Below, piece after piece: positions 47,784 through 60,400 of a stretch of 64,000 bases of DNA. The first letter of the stretch is position 1. Every line of letters starts with the position of its first letter. The notes beneath the pieces were generated by a model. That model was not told where the DNA came from. It saw nothing but the letters and a program-made list of their open reading frames with translations, and ran no database searches. Source of the stretch: Limnanthes douglasii subsp. nivea (lineage: Eukaryota > Streptophyta > Magnoliopsida > Brassicales > Limnanthaceae); NCBI GenBank assembly GCA_036936605.1, contig JAUPFV010000003.1:101131278-101195277 (forward strand). The letters run 5' to 3'. The translations under genes were made by a program, and so were the position numbers.

Positions 47784-48006
47784 TTTTATTGTTTTTTGGA
47801 GGGAACCCGCAGCCACTACTCAGAGTGCAATAAGTGCGCACAGGGTAAACCCTCAGTCTGACGCGATAGCCTGCAAACCAACGCCAGAAGGTAAACCACA
47901 CAAGGTGACAGGCTCAGCCGAGAAAGCGTATTTAGAGGGACTCGAACTCATGACCTTTGGTCACAAGCATACCATACTCAACCAACTCGGCTACCCCCTT
48001 GGGGGA
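47784..48006 (-). mobile_element. tRNA-derived SINE, copy 2
   Basis: It is nearly identical to the copy at 28724-28961, with A box TAGCCGAGTTGG (47993-47982) and B box GAGTTCGAGTCCC (47949-47937) on the minus strand, and the same 3' end GGTTCCCTCC followed by an A-rich tail. It is flanked by AACTACAAACCTTTT (from 47769) and AATTACAAGCCTTTT (from 48006), an imperfect target duplication. It inserted into the decayed sequence described above. Confidence 0.9.
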
Positions 48007-49379
48007 AATTACAAGCCTTTTTCCAGATAGATAAAAGAATGTTATTATATTTTAACCCTCTGAAATGACTTTAAGAGAAGCAATTTACCATTATTAATTA
48101 CTAGTATGCTAAAGATCTTAAAATTTGTAACGTTTTGATGATTATACATATGCGAATCAAGTCAGGCTTCTTCATCAAAATGCAGTGTTACTCATTCGGT
48201 TGAAAATATCCCTCCAACTTATTTGGCTAAAAGTGTAGCTCCCATTATCTTGATTAAAACTATTTATGCAATTTTTTCCATTGAAGACATGTCTCTAATT
48301 TCTATAAGAAAAAAAATTGCTTCCACATCTAATCTGAAGTGATATATCCATTTTTCATTTTTATAGTTAAATTAGGTAGAACCATGTAAGCATACACTAA
48401 TGTTATGTGTTGGACTAAGTCATTTTTATAGGGAGATTTTGTAATGTTACTTCACTTATATTATATTGGCTAATGCTTTGTTTTGATTTTTTAACTTCTT
48501 GTTGATAATTTTATTTTTTCATCGAATACTTTGTTATTTTTTGGAATGATCATATTCTTAGGTAGATATATTACTTCTTATTTGGATTATATCGAGAGTA
48601 CCCAAAATTTGTTTACAAGGGGGGCTGAAGTTCCCGAACTTATAGTTTTACCTTCTTTTGATTGTTTTAAGGATTCTAAGATCTTTTAAGGTATCGAAGA
48701 CTACATTATGTCGTATTTTATCCTTTTAAGCTTATAATGTTAAATGAACAATTAATTTCATTCTCTTTTATTTAGTCAAATCTTTATATTCGTTCATTTT
48801 GTTTTACAATAATTTTTAGATTTACTCTTTGTATTTTAGCCGAATATTTAAATTCATTTTTTGCTGAATCCTTAGATTCAATCATTGTATTTTAGAATAA
48901 TTCTTAAATTTACTAATGTATGAAACAAAAATTTAAAATAAAACATTTTATTTTTAACAAAAACGTTTTATTCATTGTTAAATGCCTTTGACGGATTCAA
49001 GTATACCTCATATGAAATCTTAAAGAATGATTTACAATTGATAACTAAAATAATTGTAGCTTATGAATAATTTAGAGCTTCGTATTATCTATATTCCATG
49101 AATATAGAAGATGCTTCATATCCTCATAAGGTACTTGATATGTTCATGGGTTTACTTTAGACTCCATGGTGTAAAGCACTTCCCAATTGGAGGATTACTT
49201 GTCGAGATATTTTTCTTTCATTTAAAGTAGTACTATTTTAAGGACTTTGTTCTCCAACTCGAAAGTTGAGAAACAAAATTTTGAATTATATCTACTGAAC
49301 ATTGGAGTTTTACAGTGTTCTGACCGAATATGAGCTTTTACTGTTTTTTCCTCTATCACGTCAAGTTTAATTTGGCTTG
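48007..49379. other. No gene recognised; possibly gypsy flank
   Basis: By position this could include the 3' region or LTR of the gypsy element to its right, but I find no matching second LTR by eye. Confidence 0.35.
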
Positions 49380-51500
49380 ATTCCGATTTGTTTCATTCCT
49401 CATAAGTAGATATTCCATATGAGAGAATAATCGTTTTAGCTAGGACGACTACTTCCATTCTATATACCGATAAAATGGTATTTTATCTCTTGTTATCCTT
49501 ATAATGGTTCTGTAAGACCATATAACTTATTGTAAAAATTCTGGCCAATATCATGCTACTCTTTCCAACATCTTCTTAATTCATTCATATATGGTTCAAT
49601 TGGTAATTTCTATCGTTCCATTAGCTTGTGAATGAAAATGAGAGGAAATGTTTATTTTATACATTTATTTCATAATAAACAAGTAACCTTATCATTATAA
49701 AACTAAGTCCCATTGTATGTTGTGATGACCCTTGGTATTTCATTGAGACAATAATTTTTTGGTTTCGAGAAGCTCACAGCCTTGTTTATTGTGATATTTT
49801 TCAATGTTTGGGTCTATATCCATTTAGAGAAGTAATATACTACTACAATTAAAAAAATCTTCCTTTAGAATCCTTGGGAAAATGGTATACAGTCAATACA
49901 CATATGTCAAATAAAAATGCTTCAGATAATGTTTCTAGTAGCACAACCCGAACTTGGATGAAGATGGATTATCGTTAGCATGTGTCACAATGTTTAATTT
50001 TTATTACATCTTATAGTATCATGGGTTAATATTAAATTTGAAGGATAATTTTTAGCAAGGCTTTGTATCCATAATGTTTACTATCTTCTCCATCATGAAG
50101 TTCATTAAATATAAAAATTGGTTCGTCCGGGCCGAGACACTTGAATAAACGTTTAATGATTTTTTTGTATAATGTATATGCTATTTATCTAAATCGTGCT
50201 AGTTTTATTTTAATTTTCCTTACCTCTCAAACATTTTCTCTTCACTCAGTAATTTTATTTTGGGGTTCTCCAATCTTTTTTTTCCTTTTCTCTTTCTTTC
50301 ACCATGACTAACAAAGTCGAGATTGTGAATAAAAATGTGTTGGGCAACATGATTGATAGTCTATCTTGGAAAATGACTCATGATCTGGATGTCGTACACA
50401 TAAAGGATTCTAAAGCATCACACTAATATTTTCTACTCTTGGCATTTTCTCAAAGTCTACTTGCTCAAAAAAGAGTTTTTTGGCGCCGAAGATCCTTTAT
50501 ATATTTGATGATGCTCTCTTTTTTGCTTCGACTTGGCTTAATACTTCATTGATGGCCAATTATAAATCTGTGTAAAGTTGAACTCTTTTGGCTTAAAAAA
50601 CGTTTCTTAGCCAAAGACCTGTTATGGTTGCTTCATGCTTTGTTTCATTATTTGACGTTGGGAAACCATACATAATATATATTGAATGAGTATTTCCCCA
50701 ATCGATGATATTAATTGAATTCATGTTCTCGAGTATTGGTTATCACGTTCTCTATATGTATTCTTTCAAGTGGTTTTGACCTTCTCTTTTGAAGGTATAT
50801 GTCTCTCATATTGAAATATTATTAAGAAGTCAGTCGGGACTTGAGCCTTAATTTCAGTTCTCAACTCATATTGGATATCATAGTCTTTTAGCTCTACTAA
50901 CCACTTGGTATACGGGTAATTCATACGGAATACTATTACCTTGTAGCAGTGAAAGAGTCTCTCGGTTATGAATGTGGTATGCTTATGGTCATTTTTGTGT
51001 ATTTATATTATTATATCCAAAACAGACGCATCACATTTTTGAAGTAACATCCACTAGTTGATATAATCTTGATAAATAGAAATGATTATTTGGGTATGTC
51101 TTGTTGAGACATGTGAAGTATACACACGTTATTCTCTTTTCATTCTTTTTTTACCAAATTTGGGTTGGGCGTCCACACCAGGTAATATGATTCTCGAATA
51201 TATCCCACGACCGTTCATTTATCTATATTTTTATTATATGTTCATATTTTCTCTTGTGAATAAGATTTTTTTATATTGGTTGAAAGTTATCGTTAATTGG
51301 CAATCTATGACATATAATTTCGAGTAGAACCTCATGTGAATGATAGACATTATAGGAAAACAAGTTAAAGTTATTTTGCAAAAAGTCAAATAATTTTTAC
51401 CTTAATTGTACAGGGATGTCTCCACTGAGTTGTAGAATATTTTCTCATTCCATTCATAGACTTTCAACTTCTCATCCATGTTTTATTAAGAGAGAGCTTC
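49380..51500 (-). pseudogene. Decayed Ty3/gypsy (Tat-type) polyprotein: RT end, dual RNase H, integrase
   Basis: The minus strand, through many stops, keeps the order of a Tat-type gypsy. About 51480-51400 matches the RT end (VYEWNEKIF). 50960-50820 is the first RNase H end (KWLVELKDYDIQYELRTEI then KAQVPTDFL). 50610-50400 is a second, additional RNase H (LAINEVLSQVEAKK, then KMPRVEN). 49900-49380 is the integrase core (TKGHHNIQW around the second catalytic region, then MVLQNH and YRMEVVVLAKT). The extra RNase H after the first is characteristic of the Tat lineage (Ogre/Retand group). gag, protease and most of RT are not found, and LTRs are not identified. Confidence 0.75.
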
Positions 51501-52119
51501 TTTGGGATCATCCATATTGTCAAAGATGACCGATTCCCTTATTGGATTTTATTGTTATTCTTCTTGTTTGCTACTCAAGAAAGCTGCATAACATTTCTTA
51601 GATATTTTCTACTTTTTTCTGATTACTCTTACTTTTAATTGACAAGGTATTTGAGGTATTGATGAACTGTAAATATTATAACATGCATCATATCCAACCA
51701 TTATTTTATAACAATTAAACTGTTAAAAGAAGAAACATTTACTACAACCAATATTTGTCGAGTTGATCCAATCAACCTTTAATAGTACGACCGAGTGAAT
51801 TTTAAACTTGATTCTAGACTTATTCAAGATCAAAATCAGTATAAGACTAAAATGAATAATTTTTAATTGTTGTTGAATATAATAAAAGTGTAATATCATT
51901 AAAGGTATCCAAGACTAAACTTTAGTGTGATTTAGTACATCAAGTTTCACTATTACCTATCTAATACCCATTTTATGTAGTTAACTCCAACTCAAAACCC
52001 GATTTTCTAAGTAATACTTCAAATACCCAAGTTTCGTCACCAGCCAAGTAACCACTTCTCCTCCTTTAAACCAAAACTTATCTCTCTTACTTTTTCTTTA
52101 TCTTTTATTTTTAGAAGGT
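51501..52119. other. No gene recognised
   Basis: AT-rich DNA between the gypsy remnant and the foldback. It may contain more gypsy RT or flank that is too decayed to read. Confidence 0.35.
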
Positions 52120-52770
52120 ATATATCTTTCAAACATGAGCTCGAGATAAAAAAATATAAAAGTACATTTGTCTTTGTTTTTTAAGACGAACAAAACTAGA
52201 TATATTGATGATATTTTTTTTTCGCTAGAAAAGATGCGAGACCAAACATAAAAAAATATGCTAGACCAGACATAACCAAACATGTGAGACCATACATAAA
52301 AAATTATGCGAGACCAGACATTTAAATAATGCAAGACCAAACATAAAAAACATGCGAGACTAGCCATACTAAAGTTGAGAGACCAAACATTATTAAATCA
52401 TGCGAGACCATGCATTGTATTTTTAAGACGAATAAAACTAGATCCATTGATGATATATTTTGATTGATTATTTCGCAAGTCCGAGTAACCATGGTCTCAC
52501 ATCTTTATCATCAAGTAGTACATGTCTCGCATCTCTCCGCTTCATTATGTCTAGTCTCGCATCTATCCACTTTCATCACGTATGGTCTTACATAATTTAA
52601 TAATGCTTGGTCTCTCAATTTTATCATGATTTATCATGCCTAGTCGCATGCTTATTTATGCCCGATCGTGCATATTTTTTATCTCGAATTTCACAAAAAA
52701 ATATCACCAATTAATTTAGTTTTATTCGTCTTAAAAAATAAAATCGATTTGAAAGATACAAACTTAAAAA
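52120..52770. mobile_element. Foldback element with inverted TCTCGCAT-type arrays
   Basis: The outer arms are inverted copies. On the left are TATCTTTCAAAC and TTTTTTAAGACGAACAAAAC, then GATATTTTTTT; on the right are AAAAAATATCACCAATTAAT, GTTTTATTCGTCTTAAAAAA and GATTTGAAAGATAC. Between them, 52225-52420 has repeated GCGAGACCAAACATAAAAAA units and 52490-52670 has the opposite-sense CATGTCTCGCATCTCT and TAGTCTCGCATCTATCCAC units. A third copy of the AAGACGAATAAAACTAGATC phrase lies near the centre at about 52425. The whole could fold into a long imperfect hairpin. No coding sequence is evident. Confidence 0.8.
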
Positions 52771-54566
52771 AATAAATTTATTTGAAAATGAAAAGAAAAT
52801 GACATATAGATTTTCAAATATAGTTAATGATATCTATTTGTGGTTTATCCTTTTTGGATGTTAAAAGACAACGACATATTTGGCTAAATATTTATAAATT
52901 AGTATCTAAAACTAAGAAATTTTATCGAGCTTAAAAAGAACTGAAAATTAAATATTGAATAAGAATGAAGCATATAAAAGCTTAATATCATTTAAAAATA
53001 AAAACCAAACTCAACCCTTGAAACCATATATGTTAGTCTCCGATTAGATTAGAGAACTTACTACTACTAGTATAGTAATAAAGTATGCAGTATTCATTAT
53101 TCATATATGTGTAGACGCCATTCATGTAATAACAAATCTGCTACTCTAAAAGGACAGTAAATGACAAGGTTCTTTCCAGGACCGCTCTAGAGCACCATGG
53201 ACAGACGCAAACAGTACCCAAACTTGATCTTGCATGATGAATCAGGGGCAGACTCGAATTCATTTATTACCGTCGGATTAAGTCATGTGGTCCCTAAAAA
53301 AACATGGACCATTTAATCATCATTACTAGTAGTAAAAAAAACACAGTTGTGTTGTGTCTGATAAATCACCTGTCTTGATTGTGCGCCGTCTGATCTTCAA
53401 AACTAAAGGCTAAAGCTAAAAGAAAAAGGAGACGACACAAAGTTTCAGGCCAAAAGCGATACTTGCTTCAACTCCCGCCTCTCATAACTTCGATTCAAAT
53501 TCAGAACCTTTGGCTTTGGGTTGCTGTGGTGTGTAGCATGTAATATATTAGTAATAGGACATTGTTGTTACAAGAACTTTCTATAAAAGGAGCTAAATTA
53601 GTACTTCAGCATTTAAATATAGGTATATCAAAACTTTCATTATATTAGTTTCTTGTGTAGAATTTAAAACTACCAATTTTAAATGTTGGTATGGTTTTTA
53701 GAACCAACTACAAATCAGCCTTATCATATTTTAATGGGTTATAAAATATGTTATTTAGAATAAAAAGCACCACGAATTTTTGCGTTAAATATTTATTTTT
53801 GTTTATTAGTTGTTGTTTTTATTTTCGTGCAGATCTTTAGGTAAACTAATATTTTTTTGTTTTGAGTTTTTTTTGTAGTTTTTTACATTTTAAAATTTAA
53901 ACAGTTTTTCAGGTGTAAATGCTTAATAGTTGATACATAGCAGTTTAAACATTAAACTTTTTTCCCACATTATTGGTAAAAGATAATGTGAGATAAATAA
54001 TCTATCGTTTGTACGGCAACGGTGATAAATCCCAAACGAATGTTCGTAGAAGGGACTAAACATGCAAAATTTTAAAACGTGCATTAGTTGAAGACACGAA
54101 TGAAAGAAGGAGACTTGTTTAAGACAGACGCGAAATATAAAATACCAACAATGATTTTTAATCATTGGCTTATAAAATAATTTAGTTATTTTCATAATGA
54201 TCGATCAAAATGATATAAAAAATAAAAAAAATGTTTGAAAAATATTTTATTTTGAAAATAAAGGATAATGTGTAAGTGATGGATGCGGTTTTCTTCAAAT
54301 ATTACATTTGAAAAATAAGACTGTGACATGTTTATTGATGAATGTAATTTTGTTCTAATAGTGTATTTGGAAAATGAGATTATTTACGAAACTGAATTGT
54401 GGAAGAATATCATAATAATCCGATAATCATATATTATTTGACTAATATGTTGGAAGAAGTTTTGTCTTTTAAAAAGATGGTTGAAATTGTGGATTTTGGG
54501 CACACATATTGTATACTTAAATTTTTCGATTATAAAAAATCTTAATTTTATATAATCACATGAACG
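52771..54566. other. No gene recognised
   Basis: AT-rich intergenic DNA with one stretch of more balanced composition at about 53140-53540. Short frames, including one of 90 codons at 54195-53923 (-), lack motifs. Confidence 0.4.
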
Positions 54567-54968
54567 ACTATGGACATGAATTAGTGTCTTAACTTTCTAT
54601 TTTGTGAGAGATAGTTTATCGACTAAAAACGTCTAAATTTAATTCATTGACTATCCATCTTAATTCATTGACTATCAACTTAAAAAATACGGATTTAGTC
54701 TATTGGCAATTTATTTGGATACAGTTAGTCCCCTCCGCATGTTTATTTAAGACACTAATTTTATCGAAAATGAAAATCAAAAGAGAAAATTTATCGAAAA
54801 TGAATAGTTAAAGGACTTTATGTCACAAAAATAGATAATCAACGCGCGCGTTGAGTAACTCTATCCAAAATGAATAGTAAAAAAACTCAATCCAATTTTG
54901 TTTTACTCGAGGAACTATCTATCACAAAAATGGATAATTAATATAGTAATTGATCTTTAAAATCTCAC
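54567..54968. mobile_element. Diverged relative of the 22-kb MITE, opposite orientation
   Basis: CGAAAATGAATAGTTAAAGG followed by ACTTTATGTCACAAAAAT is close to the reverse complement of the interior of 22051-22451, and TTAGTCCCCT...TTTATTTAAGACACTAATTTTATC matches its centre. Size is about the same. Terminal inverted repeats are poorly kept and I could not find a clean target duplication, so the ends are approximate. Confidence 0.68.
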
Positions 54969-55287
54969 ACGTGAACCTATGATATTAATGAATCATTATC
55001 TGATAGTATGTCAATGAACTTAGATTAAACCTCCTCTATTTATATTTTGTTTCACTCGATCTAACCCTATTATATCTTTATGTTTCAAACTACGACACAG
55101 AACCTTGGTTAGTCAATGAAGTTAGCATTTGTTTTAAAAACTCACACTCAAATTATCAAATTATAGGGTGAAGCTATTCCCCCCCCCCCATCAAATATGT
55201 TATTCCCCCATATTTGAGAAAAAACTCAATGTTGTTATTGCCTTCATGAAGGAAATAACATATTTACCATTTTCTTATTTTTAATCA
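54969..55287. other. No gene recognised; short poly(C) tract
   Basis: Ten or so C residues at 55181-55190 in otherwise AT-rich DNA. Nothing else is notable. Confidence 0.45.
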
Positions 55288-55520
55288 CAAATCTCGATTT
55301 CTGCAGGTTTTAGCGACAAACACCTGATTCCGAGGTGGTATCTCGGAATTAGGTGTACTATAAAAACAAATGATTTTGAGGTGGTGTATCAGAATTAGTT
55401 GTTTTAATAAACACAACTAATTCCGAGGTGGTATCTCAATTAATCAATAAAAACAATTGATTACGAGATACCATATCGGAATCAAGTGTTTATCGGTAAA
55501 ACTGTAGAAATCGGGATTTG
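55288..55520. repeat. Inverted-repeat element with internal 21-bp motifs
   Basis: The left arm CAAATCTCGATTTCTGCAGG and the reverse complement of the right arm CAAATCCCGATTTCTACAGT continue alike for about 60 bp. Inside, GATTCCGAGGTGGTATCTCG and variants occur four times in both senses. The unit could form a strong hairpin. Target duplication not resolved; probably a MITE or foldback. Confidence 0.8.
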
Positions 55521-55778
55521 CTCTTAAATGATTTTTTAAATTGAGATTTTCAAGTTACGTGAATGTACAACTTAAAAACAAGATCAAATTATATTGTTTG
55601 TTGATTGTGTGATGTTCTCCGCTGTTAAATCTTTGGTTTGAGCGTCTTCCTCCTTCATGGATAATCGTTATCAAATTTAGATTTTTGTTTTTGTTTTAGG
55701 GTTTAATTTTATCAAGTAAAATATATATGTTGGATTCAATTGAGTTAAATCTATGCGACCAAACAACATAGATCGAAG

Positions 55779-55945
55779 GAAATATCAAGATTAGCCCTTT
55801 CTTCACCCAACTCCATTGAACGCCATAGATTCAAACGTTTACAAAAACACTATAAACTGGTGGAGTTGAACGTTTAAAACTATAGTGTTTGGTGGAGGTA
55901 GGTGAAGGAAATGTTAATCTTGATATTTTTTCCATAGAGAAAATA
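55779..55945. repeat. Hairpin-forming inverted repeat
   Basis: GGAAATATCAAGATTAGCCC on the left pairs with the right end, whose reverse complement is GGAAAAAATATCAAGATTAA, followed by CTTCACC in both. The inner part (ACACTATAAACTGGTGGAGT and AACTATAGTGTTTGGTGGAG) adds a second set of pairings. Small MITE-like foldback about 1.5 kb upstream of the kinase start. Confidence 0.75.
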
Positions 55946-56331
55946 TGGAAATGGAGCTCTTTTGAATCTATCCGGAAATAAAAAATGTTATGAAAAAAAT
56001 AATTTCACTCTATAATTTTGGGTCTTCAAACCTCAAACTTCCTTCCATGAATCAAAATTAAAAACTAAACCAACACACTTTGCACAATATACCCCATTTA
56101 ATCCCGAAATGTTAGTGTACTACCTTGGAATATAATACTATAACAATAATAACACACAACTGCAATAAACATTTAAATATTACTAAAGAAATGAAAAAAA
56201 GATCCTACTTGATCTGTATTGTAGCCACATTTCAATTTATTTTTAATTTTTTTGGTAAGAGAGTGGCCAAAAGAAAAACAGCAGCAGGATAAACAAACAC
56301 GGTTAGGCTTAGATAGTAAGTTCCGGAAATC

Positions 56332-56361
56332 GGAGAGAGAGAGAGAGAGAGGGAGGAGAGA
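56332..56361. repeat. GA-rich microsatellite
   Basis: About 12 GA repeats followed by GGGAGGAGAGAG, roughly 1.1 kb upstream of the kinase start codon. GA/CT tracts are common near plant promoters and 5' leaders, but no transcription start can be fixed here. Confidence 0.88.
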
Positions 56362-56879
56362 GATCCAACATAAGTCTTAGGAGTAGTAGACCTGTAGGAA
56401 ATACCACTACTAAAACCCATACCATACCATTGTGTCTTGTTCTCGCTTTTGCCTACAAATTCCTTGTGTTCACAATTATTTTTGTAAGTATCTACAATCT
56501 TGGTATTTATAAAAACCAGATCAACTTCAAAACTCCCATTTTTACTTTCTTGTTTAGAAGAAAACAGTCAATTTGTTTCCACTTATTCAGTATACATGTT
56601 TCTCTCTATTTGTCTTAATCCTTACCTTATACCTTATAGGTAGTCGTTGAAACTGCATATAATATTTATATTAAATGTGTATATATATATACATGTATTA
56701 TCTTGTTGGTTTCTGGTTGGTTGTTAAGAAAATTCCATGAATGGATAGAAAATCAACTTCACCATTCGATTTCGATTTTTTTCTTACATTTTTTTGGAAA
56801 CTTCAACTACTTAAGTTGCGTATCATCTTCTCCATTGATTTTCTTCCATTTATTTATATTTATATTTTTTTTTACTGTG

Positions 56880-57451
56880 GATAGAGCTATGTTTTCTAGC
56901 CAACCAAAGGGTTTACCAAATGATTTTGATTTGCAGGCTGAATTCAAGATTTAGGGTTTTTGATTGAGTATTCAAGCTCATCTCTTTGGTCAAACCTCTG
57001 GTTTCATCAATCTATCTACTACAGATAGATCTCAAAAGCCGTTTTCAGATCACGTCATTGGAAGAGCGATTTGAAGGAATTTTAGTATCTGAAAAGACGT
57101 TTCATTCAGTGCAGAAAGAAGTGCGAAACTGGTGAAAAGCTTAATCGATTTTGTGTGTGTTAGTATTCACGAGTAATTCGTGAAAGTTAGTGAAAAAAGG
57201 TCTTTTTTTTTTACTTGATTGGTCTCTCAATAATTTTCATACCTGTATAGTGATATGATTGAAATGGTACATCTACCATTCTTGGTTTTTTATGCCTTGG
57301 AGGTCAACTTGGTGGGGGCAGACCAATGATGCTACCAGTTTCTGGGTTTTTTTGGGACCTATCTTCAAAAGTATTTGGTTTTTAAACTGACCTGTAGGAA
57401 ACAAAACAGAAAGAAAAGTTGACGGGGGATTCTTTGTTTGTTTCGTGTAAA
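56880..57451 (+). promoter_or_regulatory. Probable 5' leader of the kinase gene, with an intron
   Basis: The sequence before the ATG has the composition of a plant 5' leader (TTTAGGGTTTTTGATTG at about 56950). A plausible acceptor lies at 57391 (CTGACCTGTAG then GAAACAAAACAG), about 60 bp before the start codon; a donor near 57198 (AAAAAAGGTC) is weaker. Related Arabidopsis genes often have a leader intron. The transcription start is not resolved. Confidence 0.5.
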
Positions 57452-60400
57452 ATGAGTCTTGAACCGAAAAAATTGGTGTCTGGTTCTGATGCGGCCGAGA
57501 AGGTTGTTGTTGCGGTCAAGGCATCTAAGGAAATACCAAAGATTGCTCTAGTGTGGGCTTTGACTCATATTGCTCACCCTGGCGATTGTATAACTCTACT
57601 TGTTGTTGTACCTTCTCAGGGTTCTGGTAAGTCGTTGGCTGTTGGTTCTCTTGTTAAAATGTGCTTTAGTTGGTTGTTGTGGATGACTTTACGAAAATGT
57701 TGCATTGATTATTGTTTGTTTGCCAGGTAGAAGATTCTGGGGTTTCCCGAGATTTGCTGGGGACTGTGCTAATGGTAACAAGAAATCTCGTCCGGACTCC
57801 AGTCCAGAGACAAAGAGTGATCTCACTGATTGTTGTTCCCAGATGATTCTTCAGCTCCATGATGTTTATGATCCAAATAAGGTTTGTGGCTCTAAGTTTT
57901 GTTGATAAAATAGGTTGTCTATGCATCTCATAACTTTGTTCCCTTTCTTTCAGATAAATGTCAAGATTAAAATCGTGTCGGGTTCCCCTTGTGGAGCTGT
58001 GGCTGCGGAGGCAAAGAAAATCCAAGCTACTTGGGTTGTACTGGACAAGTAATTGTTTTAATGTTCTTTCTTTTTTCTTCAGTACAGTATATGATTGAGA
58101 GTGTATGTATCTAACTGTAAAGATAATAACTAAGATGTCGATTACCGAAATACTTAATGGCCTGTATTTGTCTTTTCTGTGTTGCTTCTTATAAAGACAG
58201 CTGAAAACCGAAGAGAAACGGTGCATCGAGGAATTGCAGTGCAACATTGTGGTCATGAAGCGATCCCAGGCTAAAGTTTTACGTCTAAATTTGGTCGGAT
58301 CACCTAAGGATGAAGCGGAAAAAAAGACAACATTGCCTGCTGAACAAGAGGAAGCATCCAATCAGCATCTGAAGAATAAAGATTCCATTCGGGGGCCAGT
58401 TGTGACACCAACTAGTAGTCCAGAGCTTGGGACACCATTTACTGGAACTGAAGCTGGGACGTCATCGGTGTCAAGCTCAGATCCAGGGACCTCGCCCTTT
58501 TTCAACTCTGAAATAAATCGGGAGTTAAAGAAAATTGAATCATTAGCCATCAAGGAAACTCATGATCACGAAGAATCCAGCTCCGACACGGATAGTGAAA
58601 ATTTATCGCTCTCTTCGTCGAGTTTGAGGTTTCAACCATGGATATCAGAGTATCTTAACACTCATCGTCAGTCCTCACACAACATTGAAGAAAGCTCATG
58701 GAAAATTAATGATGGTGCTCAGGCAACTACAGCAAAAGCTTTGGCTGAGAAGTTCTCAAAACCTGATAGAGAAACCACTATTGGACTGTCAAACTATAGG
58801 AATGATTTTGAATTCAGTGGTAATCTAAGAGAAGCAATACCACTATCCAGAAATGCACCCCCTGGTCCTCCTCCTTTGTGTTCAATATGCCAGCACAAGG
58901 CACCTGTATTTGGAAAACCCCCTAGGTGGTTCACCTATGCTGAGTTGGAGCTTGCTACAGGTGGATTTTCACAAGCTAACTTTTTGGCTGAAGGTGGGTT
59001 TGGGTCTGTGCACAGAGGTGTCCTACCTGATGGGCAAGTAGTTGCTGTCAAGCAACACAAGCTGGCCAGTACTCAAGGAGATGTCGAATTCTGTTCAGAA
59101 GTTGAAGTTCTTAGCTGTGCTCAGCACAGAAATGTTGTTATGTTGATTGGGTTCTGTATTGAAGATAGCAGAAGGTTGCTAGTCTATGAATACATATGCA
59201 ATGGGTCGCTCGATCTTCATCTCTATGGTAATTTCTCTTTGATGGTGTTGTTGGTGTCATCATGTACACTAACTAACAATTTCTATCTATTATATTTTTA
59301 CCCGGCTACCTGAAAATGTATAAAGCATAATCTATAAAACATAATCTATAAAACATAATCCTTTTCTCTAACTTACAACATGTTAGAATTAACCAAAACA
59401 ACTGCATTAAAATTTACAACAAGTATTTATTATCCAACGTTTCTTTGGAAAAATGATTTTTGAAAGTTTTTAGATTGTTCGTTTCACATCTGACAGCTGC
59501 ATATAAAGTTAACAAGAAATTTTCTCTATATTCAGGTCGTACACCCGATACATTAGAATGGTCTGCCCGCCAAAAAATTGCTGTTGGGGCTGCACGAGGT
59601 CTACGATATCTTCACGAAGAATGCAGAGTAGGTTGCATAGTCCATCGTGACATGCGGCCAAACAACATCCTCATCACCCATGATTTCGAACCATTGGTAT
59701 GTACACAGCTGTCTATAGGATGTTTCTTTCTGCTCAAAGAATGACTTGTTAATTTTGTTGTTTCATGTATGATAGGTTGGAGATTTTGGTTTAGCAAGGT
59801 GGCAACCCGATGGAGATACAGCCGTCGAAACAAGAGTCATTGGAACATTTGGGTAATTGCAGTTGCTGCTTTCGACACCTACTTTCTTTTCAGGTTGTAG
59901 ACTGATATAACTATTTTTCTGTAGGTATTTGGCCCCAGAATATGCACAAAGTGGTCAAATAACCGAAAAAGCTGATGTTTATTCATTCGGAGTTGTTTTA
60001 TTAGAGCTGGTTACAGGACGAAAAGCTGTGGACCTCTACCGGCCAAAGGGCCAGCAGTGCCTTGCTGAGTGGGTATGTCTCAATCTCATAGCACTCTAGT
60101 GCAATACTATTGCTTACCACTTACTTTCTGTAGTTGGACTTTGTTTTGTTAATGTATTCATCATGACTCATGAGTTCATTTTAATCTCAAACAGGCACGG
60201 CCACTACTGGAAGAATATGCAATTGATGAACTCATTGACCCAAGACTTGAAAATCGGTATCTAGAGGCTGAGGTTTATTGTATGATTCATGCAGCATCCT
60301 TGTGCATTAGGCGGGATCCTCATGCAAGACCTCGTTTATCGCAGGTATGAAGATATCCTGAAAGGAATTATATCGTATTTGTTGTAAGAAGCTTCTTATG

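Noticed and set aside
57419..57451. Upstream in-frame start for the kinase at 57419
   Set aside because: The eleven extra codons start at a non-standard context after the presumed leader acceptor, and family members begin at the sequence starting 57452.
57666..58361. 231-codon ORF on the - strand
   Set aside because: It is antisense to exons 2-4 of the kinase gene, crosses their introns, and has no recognisable motif.
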